From positions 124,001 through 188,000 of the forward strand of contig CBFDCC010000002.1 in the NCBI GenBank assembly GCA_965603205.1: DNA of 64,000 nucleotides. Direction: 5' to 3'. Positions 51,927 to 60,106 of this stretch are shown in pieces. The notes below the pieces were generated by a model that worked only from the letters and a program-made list of their open reading frames with translations, did no database searches and was not told the DNA's origin. How positions within the stretch are numbered: the first letter of the stretch is position 1; every line of letters starts with the position of its first letter. This DNA is from Temperatibacter sp965603205. Lineage in GTDB: Bacteria > Pseudomonadota > Alphaproteobacteria > Sphingomonadales > Kordiimonadaceae. The position numbers and the translations under genes are program-made.

Positions 51927-53095
51927 TACGCGGCCTCCTTCACTGCCTTAACTACCTTCTCGGCAGCGTCATTCAGATCGTCAGCAGAGATAATAGTCAG
52001 GCCACTTTCGGCCATGATCTTTTTACCAAGCTCAACGTTTGTACCCTCTAGGCGTACAACAAGCGGCACATCAAGCTCAAGCTCACGTGCAGCTGCAACA
52101 ACGCCTTCTGCAATAACATCACAGCGCATGATACCGCCAAAGATGTTAACGAGGATGCCCTCAACATTATCGTCAGAGAGAATGATTTTGAACGCTTCTG
52201 TTACGCGCTCTTTAGTCGCCCCGCCACCAACATCTAAGAAGTTAGCAGGTGAGCCACCTTTAAGCTTAATGATGTCCATGGTAGACATCGCAAGACCAGC
52301 GCCGTTGACCATACAACCAATTGTACCATCTAGACTGATGTAGTTTAGCTCATACTTAGATGCTTCGATCTCTTTAGCGTCTTCTTCTGACTCATCACGT
52401 AGTTCACGCACCTGTGGGTGACGAAATAACGCGTTGCCATCGAATGACATCTTTGCATCAAGAACAACTATGTGATCGTCCTGTGTAAGCACAAGCGGAT
52501 TGATCTCGATCATCGCAGCATCAAGATCCATAAAGGCATTATAAAGAGATGCCACAACCTTTTGACATTCTTTACTAGCCTGACCCTCTAAGCCAAGACC
52601 GAAAGCAACCTTACGGCAATGGAAAGACTGGAGACCCATAACACTGTCAATTTCAACGGTAAATATCTTCTCAGGCGTAGCCTCAGCTACTTCCTCGATA
52701 TCCATACCGCCTTCTGTAGATGCTACAATAGCAACATTGCTTGATGCGCGATCAACCAGAAGGGAAATATAAAATTCGCTTTTAATAGCGCAACCATCTT
52801 CAACGAAGATGCGACGAACCTCTTTACCCTCTGGGCCAGTTTGGTGCGTTACAAGTGTTTTGCCGATAAGCTCTTTTGCTGACGCTTCCACATCATCAAG
52901 AGATTTAACGACCTTAACACCGCCCGCTTTACCGCGACCACCAGCGTGGATTTGCGCTTTAACAACCCAAACAGGGCCACCTAATTTTTTAGCAACATCT
53001 ACTGCTTCAGCAGGCGTATAAGCAACGCCGCTTTTTAGCACAGGTGCACCGTATTCTTTCAACAAGCCCTTAGCTTGATACTCATGAATATTCAT
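51926..53095 (-). CDS. sucC: Succinyl-CoA synthetase, beta subunit
   Basis: The 389-residue beta chain starts MNIHEYQAKGLLKEYGAPV, has an ATP-grasp fold with KAQIHAGGRGKAGGVK (nucleotide binding), EINPLVLT metal site, and GCMVNGAGLAMSTMD and NIFGGIMRCD in the ligase domain. AAGGAGAAAAGGG precedes the ATG. It is 99 bp after mdh, in the common alphaproteobacterial order. Confidence 0.97.
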   Translation of the reverse strand: MNIHEYQAKGLLKEYGAPVLKSGVAYTPAEAVDVAKKLGGPVWVVKAQIHAGGRGKAGGVKVVKSLDDVEASAKELIGKTLVTHQTGPEGKEVRRIFVEDGCAIKSEFYISLLVDRASSNVAIVASTEGGMDIEEVAEATPEKIFTVEIDSVMGLQSFHCRKVAFGLGLEGQASKECQKVVASLYNAFMDLDAAMIEINPLVLTQDDHIVVLDAKMSFDGNALFRHPQVRELRDESEEDAKEIEASKYELNYISLDGTIGCMVNGAGLAMSTMDIIKLKGGSPANFLDVGGGATKERVTEAFKIILSDDNVEGILVNIFGGIMRCDVIAEGVVAAARELELDVPLVVRLEGTNVELGKKIMAESGLTIISADDLNDAAEKVVKAVKEAA

Positions 53096-53194
53096 GTTCC
53101 CTTTTCTCCTTTTGGATAGGGGTGTGTCACAGTTTATTTCTTATAGTTAACAAAAGCCTGAGCAAATCATTGCGCAAGTTTAGTTAATTTTTTA

Positions 53195-54157
53195 TTACTT
53201 TAAGCTTTCATCAATAGCTTGGCAGGCTTCAATAAGCCCCTTAACAGCGCCGACAGAGTGGTCGAAACCTGTTTTTTCTTCGCCCTGTAGCTCAACTTCT
53301 ACAATACGCTCGATACCGCCAGCACCAATAACCGTTGGTACACCAACATACATATCATCAACACCATACTGACCTGTAAGGAAAGCCGCACAAGGCAGAA
53401 GACGTTTCTGATCCTTTAGGTACGACTCAGCCATTGCTATCGCTGATGTAGCAGGCGCATAAAAGGCAGAACCTGTTTTAAGAAGACCAACGATCTCAGC
53501 ACCGCCATCGCGTGTGCGCTGAACGATCTCATCGATCTTTTCCTGTGTCGACCAACCCATTTTAATAAGGTCAGGTACATTAATACCAGCCACTGTAGAG
53601 TAGCGTGTTAGTGGCACCATGGTATCACCATGACCACCCAGAACAAATGCGTTTACATCTTTAACCGATACATCAAACTCATCAGCCAAAAAATGCTGGA
53701 AACGCGCACTATCAAGAACACCCGCCATACCACAAACCTTGTTTGTTGGCAGACCAGAGAATTTTTGAAGCGCCCAAACCATCGCGTCTAGTGGGTTTGT
53801 GATACAAATAACAAATGCGTCAGGCGCATTATCACGGATACCTTCACCAACGGACTTCATCACTGAAAGGTTAATACCAATCAAGTCATCACGGCTCATG
53901 CCCGGCTTGCGCGGAACACCAGCCGTTACGATAATTACATCAGCGCCAGCGATATCCTTGTAATCGCTAGTACCTTTTAGTTTAGCATCATAACCAGCGA
54001 CAGGTGCTGATTGAGAAAGGTCTAGTGCTTTACCAGCAGGCATACCTTCCATGATGTCGAAAATTACTACGTCGCCTAATTCTTGACTTGCCGCAAGGTG
54101 GGCAAGAGTGCCACCAATTTGACCAGCACCAATTAGGGCTATTTTATTACGTGCCAT
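53195..54157 (-). CDS. mdh: Malate dehydrogenase
   Basis: The 320-residue LDH-like malate dehydrogenase has GAGQIGGTLAH for NAD (Asp34 after strand two selects NAD over NADP), substrate Arg residues in VPRKPGMSRDDL, NPLDAMVW and catalytic His176 in GGHGDTMV. I chose ATG 54157 because the frame upstream has no family match and GGAG lies 9 bases before it. It is first in the TCA operon, downstream of a 16-bp palindrome. Confidence 0.96.
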   Translation of the reverse strand: MARNKIALIGAGQIGGTLAHLAASQELGDVVIFDIMEGMPAGKALDLSQSAPVAGYDAKLKGTSDYKDIAGADVIIVTAGVPRKPGMSRDDLIGINLSVMKSVGEGIRDNAPDAFVICITNPLDAMVWALQKFSGLPTNKVCGMAGVLDSARFQHFLADEFDVSVKDVNAFVLGGHGDTMVPLTRYSTVAGINVPDLIKMGWSTQEKIDEIVQRTRDGGAEIVGLLKTGSAFYAPATSAIAMAESYLKDQKRLLPCAAFLTGQYGVDDMYVGVPTVIGAGGIERIVEVELQGEEKTGFDHSVGAVKGLIEACQAIDESLK

Positions 54158-54456
54158 GGGAATGCTCCAAGCGTTTAAAATACTTATTACATGTCGCGAA
54201 CTAAGCGACATCTCATTGAGGGACCAAAACGATCTCATGAAATTGTTACCGTTTTTCATGCTGCACTGCAAGGCAATCTGCGCGCTTTTACCCCTTTACA
54301 AACTTTATTTTAGGTCACTTTAAGGCAATAATACCGAAACCCTATACCCTGCCTTAGTTACAGCTTGTATATACAAGCAAAAGAAAAATTGCATTATAGT
54401 AGAATGCCATGATATAGATTTAGGTAATAGTAGACAAAGAATCGAATTTAGAGCCT
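54158..54456. promoter_or_regulatory. Divergent promoter region of the TCA operon and the oxygenase gene
   Basis: The 299 bp gap between mdh and the oxygenase gene must hold both promoters. It is AT-rich toward the oxygenase side. The main feature is the perfect palindrome at 54363-54378. No other gene is seen; open frame upstream of the mdh start is not family sequence. Confidence 0.5.
54363..54378. promoter_or_regulatory. 16-bp perfect palindrome, candidate operator of the TCA operon
   Basis: GCTTGTATATACAAGC reads the same on both strands. It lies 205 bp upstream of mdh and 78 bp upstream of the oxygenase gene. A spaced relative, CTTGTAT-N4-ATACAAG, lies at 11872-11889. Confidence 0.45.
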
Positions 54457-55179
54457 ATGATAAAATTATCAGAAATCACCCTCAACCCTGCAATTGATAT
54501 CTCAAAATATGCGGCAGAGCTACAAAAACATGGGCGTGTGCAAATACATGATTTCTTCGCAAAAGACACGGCAGAGGCTCTATATCAAATGGTCACGGAT
54601 CATAAACCCTGGTATCTAGCCTATAATAATGGAGACAATTATTATGAGAGCGAGCTTGCTGAATTTGATGCCCTCACCCCAGAGCAAAAAACAGGCTTTA
54701 TGAATGAAATTTATGCCAAGGCCTGTAAACAATTTCAATATGTCTTTTGCCAATATTATATCACACAAGCCATCGACAAGGGGGAAGATGCTGGCACCCC
54801 TATCCATGTGATGCATGATTTCGTTAATGGAGATATATTCACACCGTTTTTAAAAAATTTAACGGGTGAAGACAATATCAGCTTTGTCGAAGCCTTTATC
54901 AGCAAATATAGGCCCGGCGATTTTTTAACGCGCCACGATGATACCCATAATAAAAATGATCGCGTTATCGCCTATACAATCGGCATGACAAAAAATTGGG
55001 ATATGAACTGGGGCGGGCATTTAGCATTTTATGATAATTACGGCAACATCACGCACGGACTTATACCCACGTTTAATACCTTTAACGCCTTCTTAATCCC
55101 GCAAGAACACGCCGTGCAAATGGTCAACCCATCAGCGGGCAGTGCGCGCACTAGCTTCCTTGGTTGGGCTAATCGCTAG
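54457..55179 (+). CDS. 2-oxoglutarate/Fe(II)-dependent oxygenase, prolyl hydroxylase-like
   Basis: The 240-residue protein has the double-stranded beta-helix iron triad: His160 and Asp162 in TRHDDTH and distal His218 in PQEHAVQMV, with Arg231 binding 2-oxoglutarate in SARTSFLGW. RPGDFLTRHDD and the GGHLAFYDNYGN strand follow the prolyl 4-hydroxylase pattern. It may hydroxylate a protein or small molecule. It is divergent from the TCA operon that makes and uses its cosubstrate, and converges on zapE with an 11-base overlap. Confidence 0.88.
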   Translation: MIKLSEITLNPAIDISKYAAELQKHGRVQIHDFFAKDTAEALYQMVTDHKPWYLAYNNGDNYYESELAEFDALTPEQKTGFMNEIYAKACKQFQYVFCQYYITQAIDKGEDAGTPIHVMHDFVNGDIFTPFLKNLTGEDNISFVEAFISKYRPGDFLTRHDDTHNKNDRVIAYTIGMTKNWDMNWGGHLAFYDNYGNITHGLIPTFNTFNAFLIPQEHAVQMVNPSAGSARTSFLGWANR

Positions 55180-56386
55180 ATTCTTCTAGGCCATGCCCTC
55201 TGGCCAAGTAATCCTGTGACTGCATTTCCATCAACCGCGACACTGTGCGCTCAAACTCGAATGCTCCATCGCCTTCAGTATATAGCTCGGCCGGACCAAC
55301 TTCTGCTGAACATAGGAACTTAACGCCGTGTTCATACAGCGCGTCTATGAACGTGACAAACCGTTTGGCCTCATTACGGTTATGGGTGCCAAGTTTTGGC
55401 ACTGCTACCATGATGATCGTGTGATATCGTCTGGCGATGGCCAGATAATCACCCGCCCACAGCGCCGCCGCACATAACCGCTTGAATGAAAACACCGCCA
55501 CGCCGCGCGCTGCCTTTGGCACAAATACTTTACGCCCCTGCACCTCAACCTCATCGGTTGGCACTTTATGACGATCCTCGACATTACGGTCCGTTAAGCG
55601 AAAGAATGCCGCCGACAAAGCATCTGTGCTTACCTGATCCACAGGGTGATAATATGTTTGCAAACCCTGCATACGGTTTAAGCGGTAATCGGTAGGGCCA
55701 TCTAGCGGCACCACGTCAAAGTCTTGTTCAATACGGTTAATGAAGGGCATGAACAGCGGACGATTTAAGCCATCTTTATAGAGATCGTTCGGGATACGGT
55801 TACTGGTAGCTATTACCACAACGCCACGATCTAACATCTCACCAAACAATCGCGCGATCACCATAGCATCGGCAATGTCTGTGATTTGCATTTCATCAAA
55901 GCAAAGCAACGTTGCTTCCTGTGCCAGCATGCGTGCAACAGGTACAATAGGATCATCACCCGTTACCCGCGCCCCCGTTGCCGCGCGTTCCTTTTGGCTC
56001 ATACCGCGCCAGACTTTTAATCGCGCATGAATATCCAACATAAAATCATGGAAATGCACGCGTTTTTTAGCCTTGACTGGCGCACAGTCATAAAATAAAT
56101 CCATCAACATAGATTTACCGCGCCCCACGCCGCCATATAGATACAAACCCTTAGGCGGCTTGATATTTTTTTTGCCAAATATATTGGATAGCCGCCAGCT
56201 TTTGATCGACAACCCCTTTGAGTGGTCTGCCAGTTCTGGGTAATCGACGAAGTCATGATAAAGACGATCAAGATGGGTCAGCACGCGAAGTTGTTCTTCG
56301 TCAGGGCGAATTTCGCCCTCAGCCGCCATCTGATTATAATATTCAGTGGGTGTAAGTCCTAGGCCGTCTGTCGAGTTATCTGACAT
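55169..56386 (-). CDS. zapE: AFG1/ZapE-family ATPase
   Basis: The 405-residue P-loop ATPase has Walker A GGVGRGKS at 85-92, DFMLDIHARL, a Walker B LLCFDEMQITDIADAM, sensor VVIATSNRIP and the C-terminal FSFKRLCAAALWAGDYLAIA typical of AFG1 (LACE1) and ZapE. ZapE acts at the Z-ring under stress; AFG1 aids mitochondrial protein turnover. Its 3' end overlaps the convergent oxygenase gene. Confidence 0.93.
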   Translation of the reverse strand: MSDNSTDGLGLTPTEYYNQMAAEGEIRPDEEQLRVLTHLDRLYHDFVDYPELADHSKGLSIKSWRLSNIFGKKNIKPPKGLYLYGGVGRGKSMLMDLFYDCAPVKAKKRVHFHDFMLDIHARLKVWRGMSQKERAATGARVTGDDPIVPVARMLAQEATLLCFDEMQITDIADAMVIARLFGEMLDRGVVVIATSNRIPNDLYKDGLNRPLFMPFINRIEQDFDVVPLDGPTDYRLNRMQGLQTYYHPVDQVSTDALSAAFFRLTDRNVEDRHKVPTDEVEVQGRKVFVPKAARGVAVFSFKRLCAAALWAGDYLAIARRYHTIIMVAVPKLGTHNRNEAKRFVTFIDALYEHGVKFLCSAEVGPAELYTEGDGAFEFERTVSRLMEMQSQDYLARGHGLEESSD

Positions 56387-56502
56387 AAATAATATTCTTC
56401 ATAGTGCATTAATTAATAACGTTGCATAACATGTATAAGGCTTCCACTAAAGCCCATTAATGTCTATAGATAACTTTAATTTAGAAACATGAATGGGCCA
56501 AC

Positions 56503-56627
56503 GCAAGGATACTTAAATATATAGGCGAAGCCGTACTGAGCGACTGCGAGGCCGAGCCAATGCGAGGATACTTAAATATATAGGCGAAGCCGTACCGACC
56601 AAGCGGGAGGCCGAGCTTACGCGAGGT
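56503..56627 (+). repeat. Tandem modular repeats directly upstream of a phosphatase gene
   Basis: Two units of 59 bp spacing (GGATACTTAAATAT at 56507 and 56566) carry the alternative cores: GTACTGAGCGACTGCGA in the first and GTACCGACCAAGCGGGA in the second. The closing GCGAGG (about 56621-56626) is 10 bases before the next ATG and appears to serve as its ribosome binding site. Confidence 0.85.
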
Positions 56628-56636
56628 ACTAACAAA

Positions 56637-57428
56637 ATGAACAATCGTATTTTCAACATTCAAGGCGTCGATAATTTTCGTCACATGGGCGGATATAAAA
56701 CGGCCGATGGCGGCATCACCCGCGATGATCGCCTATATAGATGCGGCCACTTATTTGACTTAAGCGAAGCTGGCGGTAAAAAAATTGAGGCCCTGAACAT
56801 TAATCAAGTGGTTGATTTTCGCAGTGAAGCTGAAAAAGAAGTGCGCCCTGCACAGTGGCCAAACTCATGGCAGCCAACATATTACCCCACACCCATTGGC
56901 GGCAACGCAGCGGCTTGGATCAAAGAACTGTTTGAACGCATTGCCTCGGGTAAGTTCCCGCGTCAAGACCTGCATGATCAGCTCATTATCGCCTTTCGTA
57001 CTATTCCCATTGATAACAAAGACGGCCTTAAGCGATTGTTTGACGTGCTAATAGACGGAAAGGCAGACACCGCCACAGTTTTCCACTGCACGGCAGGCAA
57101 AGACCGCACGGGCATTGGCGGCGCCCTGATATTAAGGGCGCTTGGTGTACACGATGATGATATTCTTGGTGATTTCATGCTGACCAACGAGGCTGTAGAT
57201 TTAGACGCTAAAATGCAGATGATTGCCGATAGAATTGAGGCTAAATCTGGCGTTAAGATTGACCCTAGTGACACCATGCCGCTTGCGGGTGTATCGCCAG
57301 ACTTTTTGGATAATGCTTGGAATGTGATGGCGAATAATTACGGCAGCGTCTCTAATTACATGACTGAGGCGCTTGGCCTGACAGAGGCTCGTATAGAAAT
57401 ATTAAAGGCGCGATATCTACGGGGATAA
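56637..57428 (+). CDS. Tyrosine-protein phosphatase, PTP-like
   Basis: The 263-residue protein has the Cys-based phosphatase loop HCTAGKDRTG with nucleophile Cys151 and Arg157, and the N-terminal VDNFRHMGGYKTADG plus RSEAEKEVRPAQW of the IphP/LipA-type tyrosine and phosphoinositide phosphatases. Its only ribosome binding site is the GAGG at the end of the upstream repeat. Substrate is unknown. No signal peptide is seen. Confidence 0.88.
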   Translation: MNNRIFNIQGVDNFRHMGGYKTADGGITRDDRLYRCGHLFDLSEAGGKKIEALNINQVVDFRSEAEKEVRPAQWPNSWQPTYYPTPIGGNAAAWIKELFERIASGKFPRQDLHDQLIIAFRTIPIDNKDGLKRLFDVLIDGKADTATVFHCTAGKDRTGIGGALILRALGVHDDDILGDFMLTNEAVDLDAKMQMIADRIEAKSGVKIDPSDTMPLAGVSPDFLDNAWNVMANNYGSVSNYMTEALGLTEARIEILKARYLRG

Positions 57429-57523
57429 ATGCGCCCAAGCTCATCATGCGTCTAACTCATTTGAATAGTAGATTTTTTTATAACGCATGCTAGCATCATC
57501 ACCTAAAGAGAAGGTGGCTGCAT

Positions 57524-58798
57524 ATGGAAAAATTGATACACAAAGTGAATGATGAACTGCACGCGCGACCCGACATGCGGTTGCGCGCTCCTGTGCAATG
57601 CTATCATTTTTTACACAGCCATAGCCTAAAATCAAATGTGCCACAAAATGCACAGATTACCGATTTTTGTGAAAAATCAGGCCTTGCCGCGCCCTCAGAT
57701 GATATGCGCTTTCATGTAACAACAAAGGATGATGTAAAACTTAAGTGGGAAGCCCACACAGAATCAAATAGCTATACGATAGTAACGCAGCTTAATGAAA
57801 ACACCCCTACTCAGACGACCCTCTCTGATTATGTACAAGAAACGCTTCAATACTTTGGTGCTCCAACCTTAATTACAGGGGTTGAAATTACTATATTACG
57901 CGACTCAGATATTGGTGAGACATCTTCTTTTAACTATGCAAAGAGCCTATTCACTCAAGGGCCTATCCTTGGTGGCTGGATGTCGGACAAGCATGCCACG
58001 GTTTGGTCTTCTTATCGCCCAGATGAAAAAGGATTTATCAAATTTATTATTGTCGGGCATAACATCGGCGAAGGTCGTTTAGGACGACTAGTCCACCGCC
58101 TTCTTGATATCGAAGATTATCGGATGAAGGCCATGATGGCGCTGCCCGAAGCTCATAACGTTATGAAGAATTTAAACGAGCAAGAACCTTTGATTGATCA
58201 CATTATGGAACGTTTAGCAAATGCCCCCTGCGAAGCAGAACAGGAAACTTTGTTGGCTGAGATCACAAGAGTTGCAGCAAATATTGAGCATTTAATTACC
58301 AAATCAGCCTATCGCTTCTCTGCGGCCAAGGCCTATGCAGCAATTACAAACCAACGTTTCACAGAAATTCGTGAAGAGATTCAGGATGGCCATGAAAGAA
58401 TTACAACATTTTTAAGCAAGCGCATCAACCCCGCCATGCGTACATGTGAAGCCGCAGAACACCGCGCTAATGCACTAGCCGTGCGCGTTACTCGCGCAGC
58501 AAACTTACTCAATACTATGGTCGACTTAGTAAATAAAAAGCAAAACCAATCAATTTTAAAGTCCATGGAACAACGCGCACGCATGCAGGTAGCCCTACAA
58601 ATGGCGGTAGAGGGGTTTTCTATTATCGCCATCAGCTATTATGGCACAGGACTCCTCGCCTACATGCTTAAATCTGCCAAGATATTCGGCATTAAAATAG
58701 ATGTGGAGCTATATATTGGCCTTGCTGTTCCTGCTGTTGTTTTACTTTCTTGGCTTGGCGTAAAATTAGCAAAACGAACTTTAAAGAAAATTACTTAA
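57524..58798 (+). CDS. DUF3422 family membrane protein
   Basis: The 424-residue protein matches the DUF3422 family: VNDELHARPDMRLRAPVQC at the N-terminus, a central WHTEFxTY-like KWEAHTESNSYTIV, GWMSDKHATVWSSYR, and LGRLVHRLLDIEDYRMKAMMALP, then helical bundles and two C-terminal transmembrane helices (about 361-382 and 395-413). The function is unknown. GAAGGTGG lies upstream of the start. Confidence 0.88.
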   Translation: MEKLIHKVNDELHARPDMRLRAPVQCYHFLHSHSLKSNVPQNAQITDFCEKSGLAAPSDDMRFHVTTKDDVKLKWEAHTESNSYTIVTQLNENTPTQTTLSDYVQETLQYFGAPTLITGVEITILRDSDIGETSSFNYAKSLFTQGPILGGWMSDKHATVWSSYRPDEKGFIKFIIVGHNIGEGRLGRLVHRLLDIEDYRMKAMMALPEAHNVMKNLNEQEPLIDHIMERLANAPCEAEQETLLAEITRVAANIEHLITKSAYRFSAAKAYAAITNQRFTEIREEIQDGHERITTFLSKRINPAMRTCEAAEHRANALAVRVTRAANLLNTMVDLVNKKQNQSILKSMEQRARMQVALQMAVEGFSIIAISYYGTGLLAYMLKSAKIFGIKIDVELYIGLAVPAVVLLSWLGVKLAKRTLKKIT

Positions 58799-58802
58799 AT
58801 CT

Positions 58803-58836
58803 AGAGAATATAAGTTTTCAGAGAATATAAGTTTTC
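58803..58836. repeat. Tandem 17-bp repeat
   Basis: AGAGAATATAAGTTTTC occurs twice in direct succession, followed by a further AGAG. It lies just after the DUF3422 stop. Likely a slippage duplication; no function is apparent. Confidence 0.8.
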
Positions 58837-58918
58837 AGAGACTTGTTTAATAAATAGACTGTTTGCAATGGCGCCTATTATCTATTAACTACAAACATCT
58901 AACAATGAGGGCTAGATA

Positions 58919-60106
58919 TTGCAAGAACACGGAAATATAGAGGGCTTTGATAAGAAAAGTTATATTCTATCAAAGAATGTAGAAAATCTCTACGCACGCA
59001 GTCGCACTAGCTCTCTCTTTTATTTAACTTGTTTTCTGTTCAGCTCAATTGGTGACAATTTCTTTTTTGACCAATTAGCCTTTTCCATATCCGTAGCCTC
59101 AATTTTTTTAATCGTTGGTACATTAAGGTTTTTCCACAAGCCCCCTCGCAACAGAACTGACACGGGCATAACCCGCGACAAAGATAAACTAGCTAAATGG
59201 GTAAAAATACATTGGACCTTCATTCACACTTGCTCAATTTCATGGGGCTGCGCCTTTGTCTATGTTTACTTTGACGGGGCATATCCCGACGCAGGGCTGT
59301 TAATGGTCTTGTGTACGCTCGCCATCTCTTCTGTGTGCGCAAATCAACTATCCATATTTAAAGTTCATAGTCAGCTAAGCAGTAGTTTTTATTTCATTCC
59401 TAGCGTTATTTATATTTTCATTGCTGATCACGGTCAAATTCCATTTGGGTTAGCTACCAGCACCTTTGTTATATATCTGGTTATAAGTGCTGCCCAACGC
59501 CACAATGAATATATGCGATTTATAACAACCGAGTTAGCCCTGATCAAAAGCCAGACTGAGTTAAAGGTTCAAACCTTGACCGATGAGCTAACCAGACTGG
59601 GCAACCGCAGAGGTTACAATAGATCCGTTGAAAGTTGCTTCGCCATTGCCCAACGTAGCAAATCTAATTTGTCATTAATATTGATAGACCTAGATAATTT
59701 TAAGGCCATTAATGATAGTCACGGCCACAAAGAAGGCGATAGATGCCTGCAACATGTAGCAGCTATCTTAAAGAGCTGCGCTAAGCGTTCTAGCGATATA
59801 ATCTCACGCATCGGCGGTGAAGAGTTTGCTATTATTTGCCCAGAATCAGACACAGGTCAAGCATATGTCTTGGCAGAAACAATACACGCCGCCCTAAATG
59901 ATAACCCTTACCTTTTTGACGGCGAGCGCATTCTTGAGGGACGTTGCCTATTAATCACTGGCAGTATAGGTATTTCTAGTTTTGATCCAACCTTGGATAA
60001 AACACATGAAAGTATGTTTAAACGTGCCGATGATTATGTTTATGAGGCTAAGAACAATGGCCGTAATTGCATCTGTAGGGGAAATGCCGACGAGGTTGAC
60101 GCTTAA
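58919..60106 (+). CDS. Membrane diguanylate cyclase (GGDEF)
   Basis: The 395-residue protein has five or six N-terminal transmembrane segments (within about 32-192) and a GGDEF domain (about 218-390) with active-site GGEEF at 299-303, DLDNFKAINDSHGHKEGD for metal and substrate, and an intact inhibitory site Arg290-x2-Asp293 five residues before it. It should make cyclic di-GMP with product feedback. The start is a TTG after AATGAGGG, the only candidate upstream of the first helix. It converges on mutL, overlapping 4 bases. Confidence 0.92.
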   Translation: MQEHGNIEGFDKKSYILSKNVENLYARSRTSSLFYLTCFLFSSIGDNFFFDQLAFSISVASIFLIVGTLRFFHKPPRNRTDTGITRDKDKLAKWVKIHWTFIHTCSISWGCAFVYVYFDGAYPDAGLLMVLCTLAISSVCANQLSIFKVHSQLSSSFYFIPSVIYIFIADHGQIPFGLATSTFVIYLVISAAQRHNEYMRFITTELALIKSQTELKVQTLTDELTRLGNRRGYNRSVESCFAIAQRSKSNLSLILIDLDNFKAINDSHGHKEGDRCLQHVAAILKSCAKRSSDIISRIGGEEFAIICPESDTGQAYVLAETIHAALNDNPYLFDGERILEGRCLLITGSIGISSFDPTLDKTHESMFKRADDYVYEAKNNGRNCICRGNADEVDA

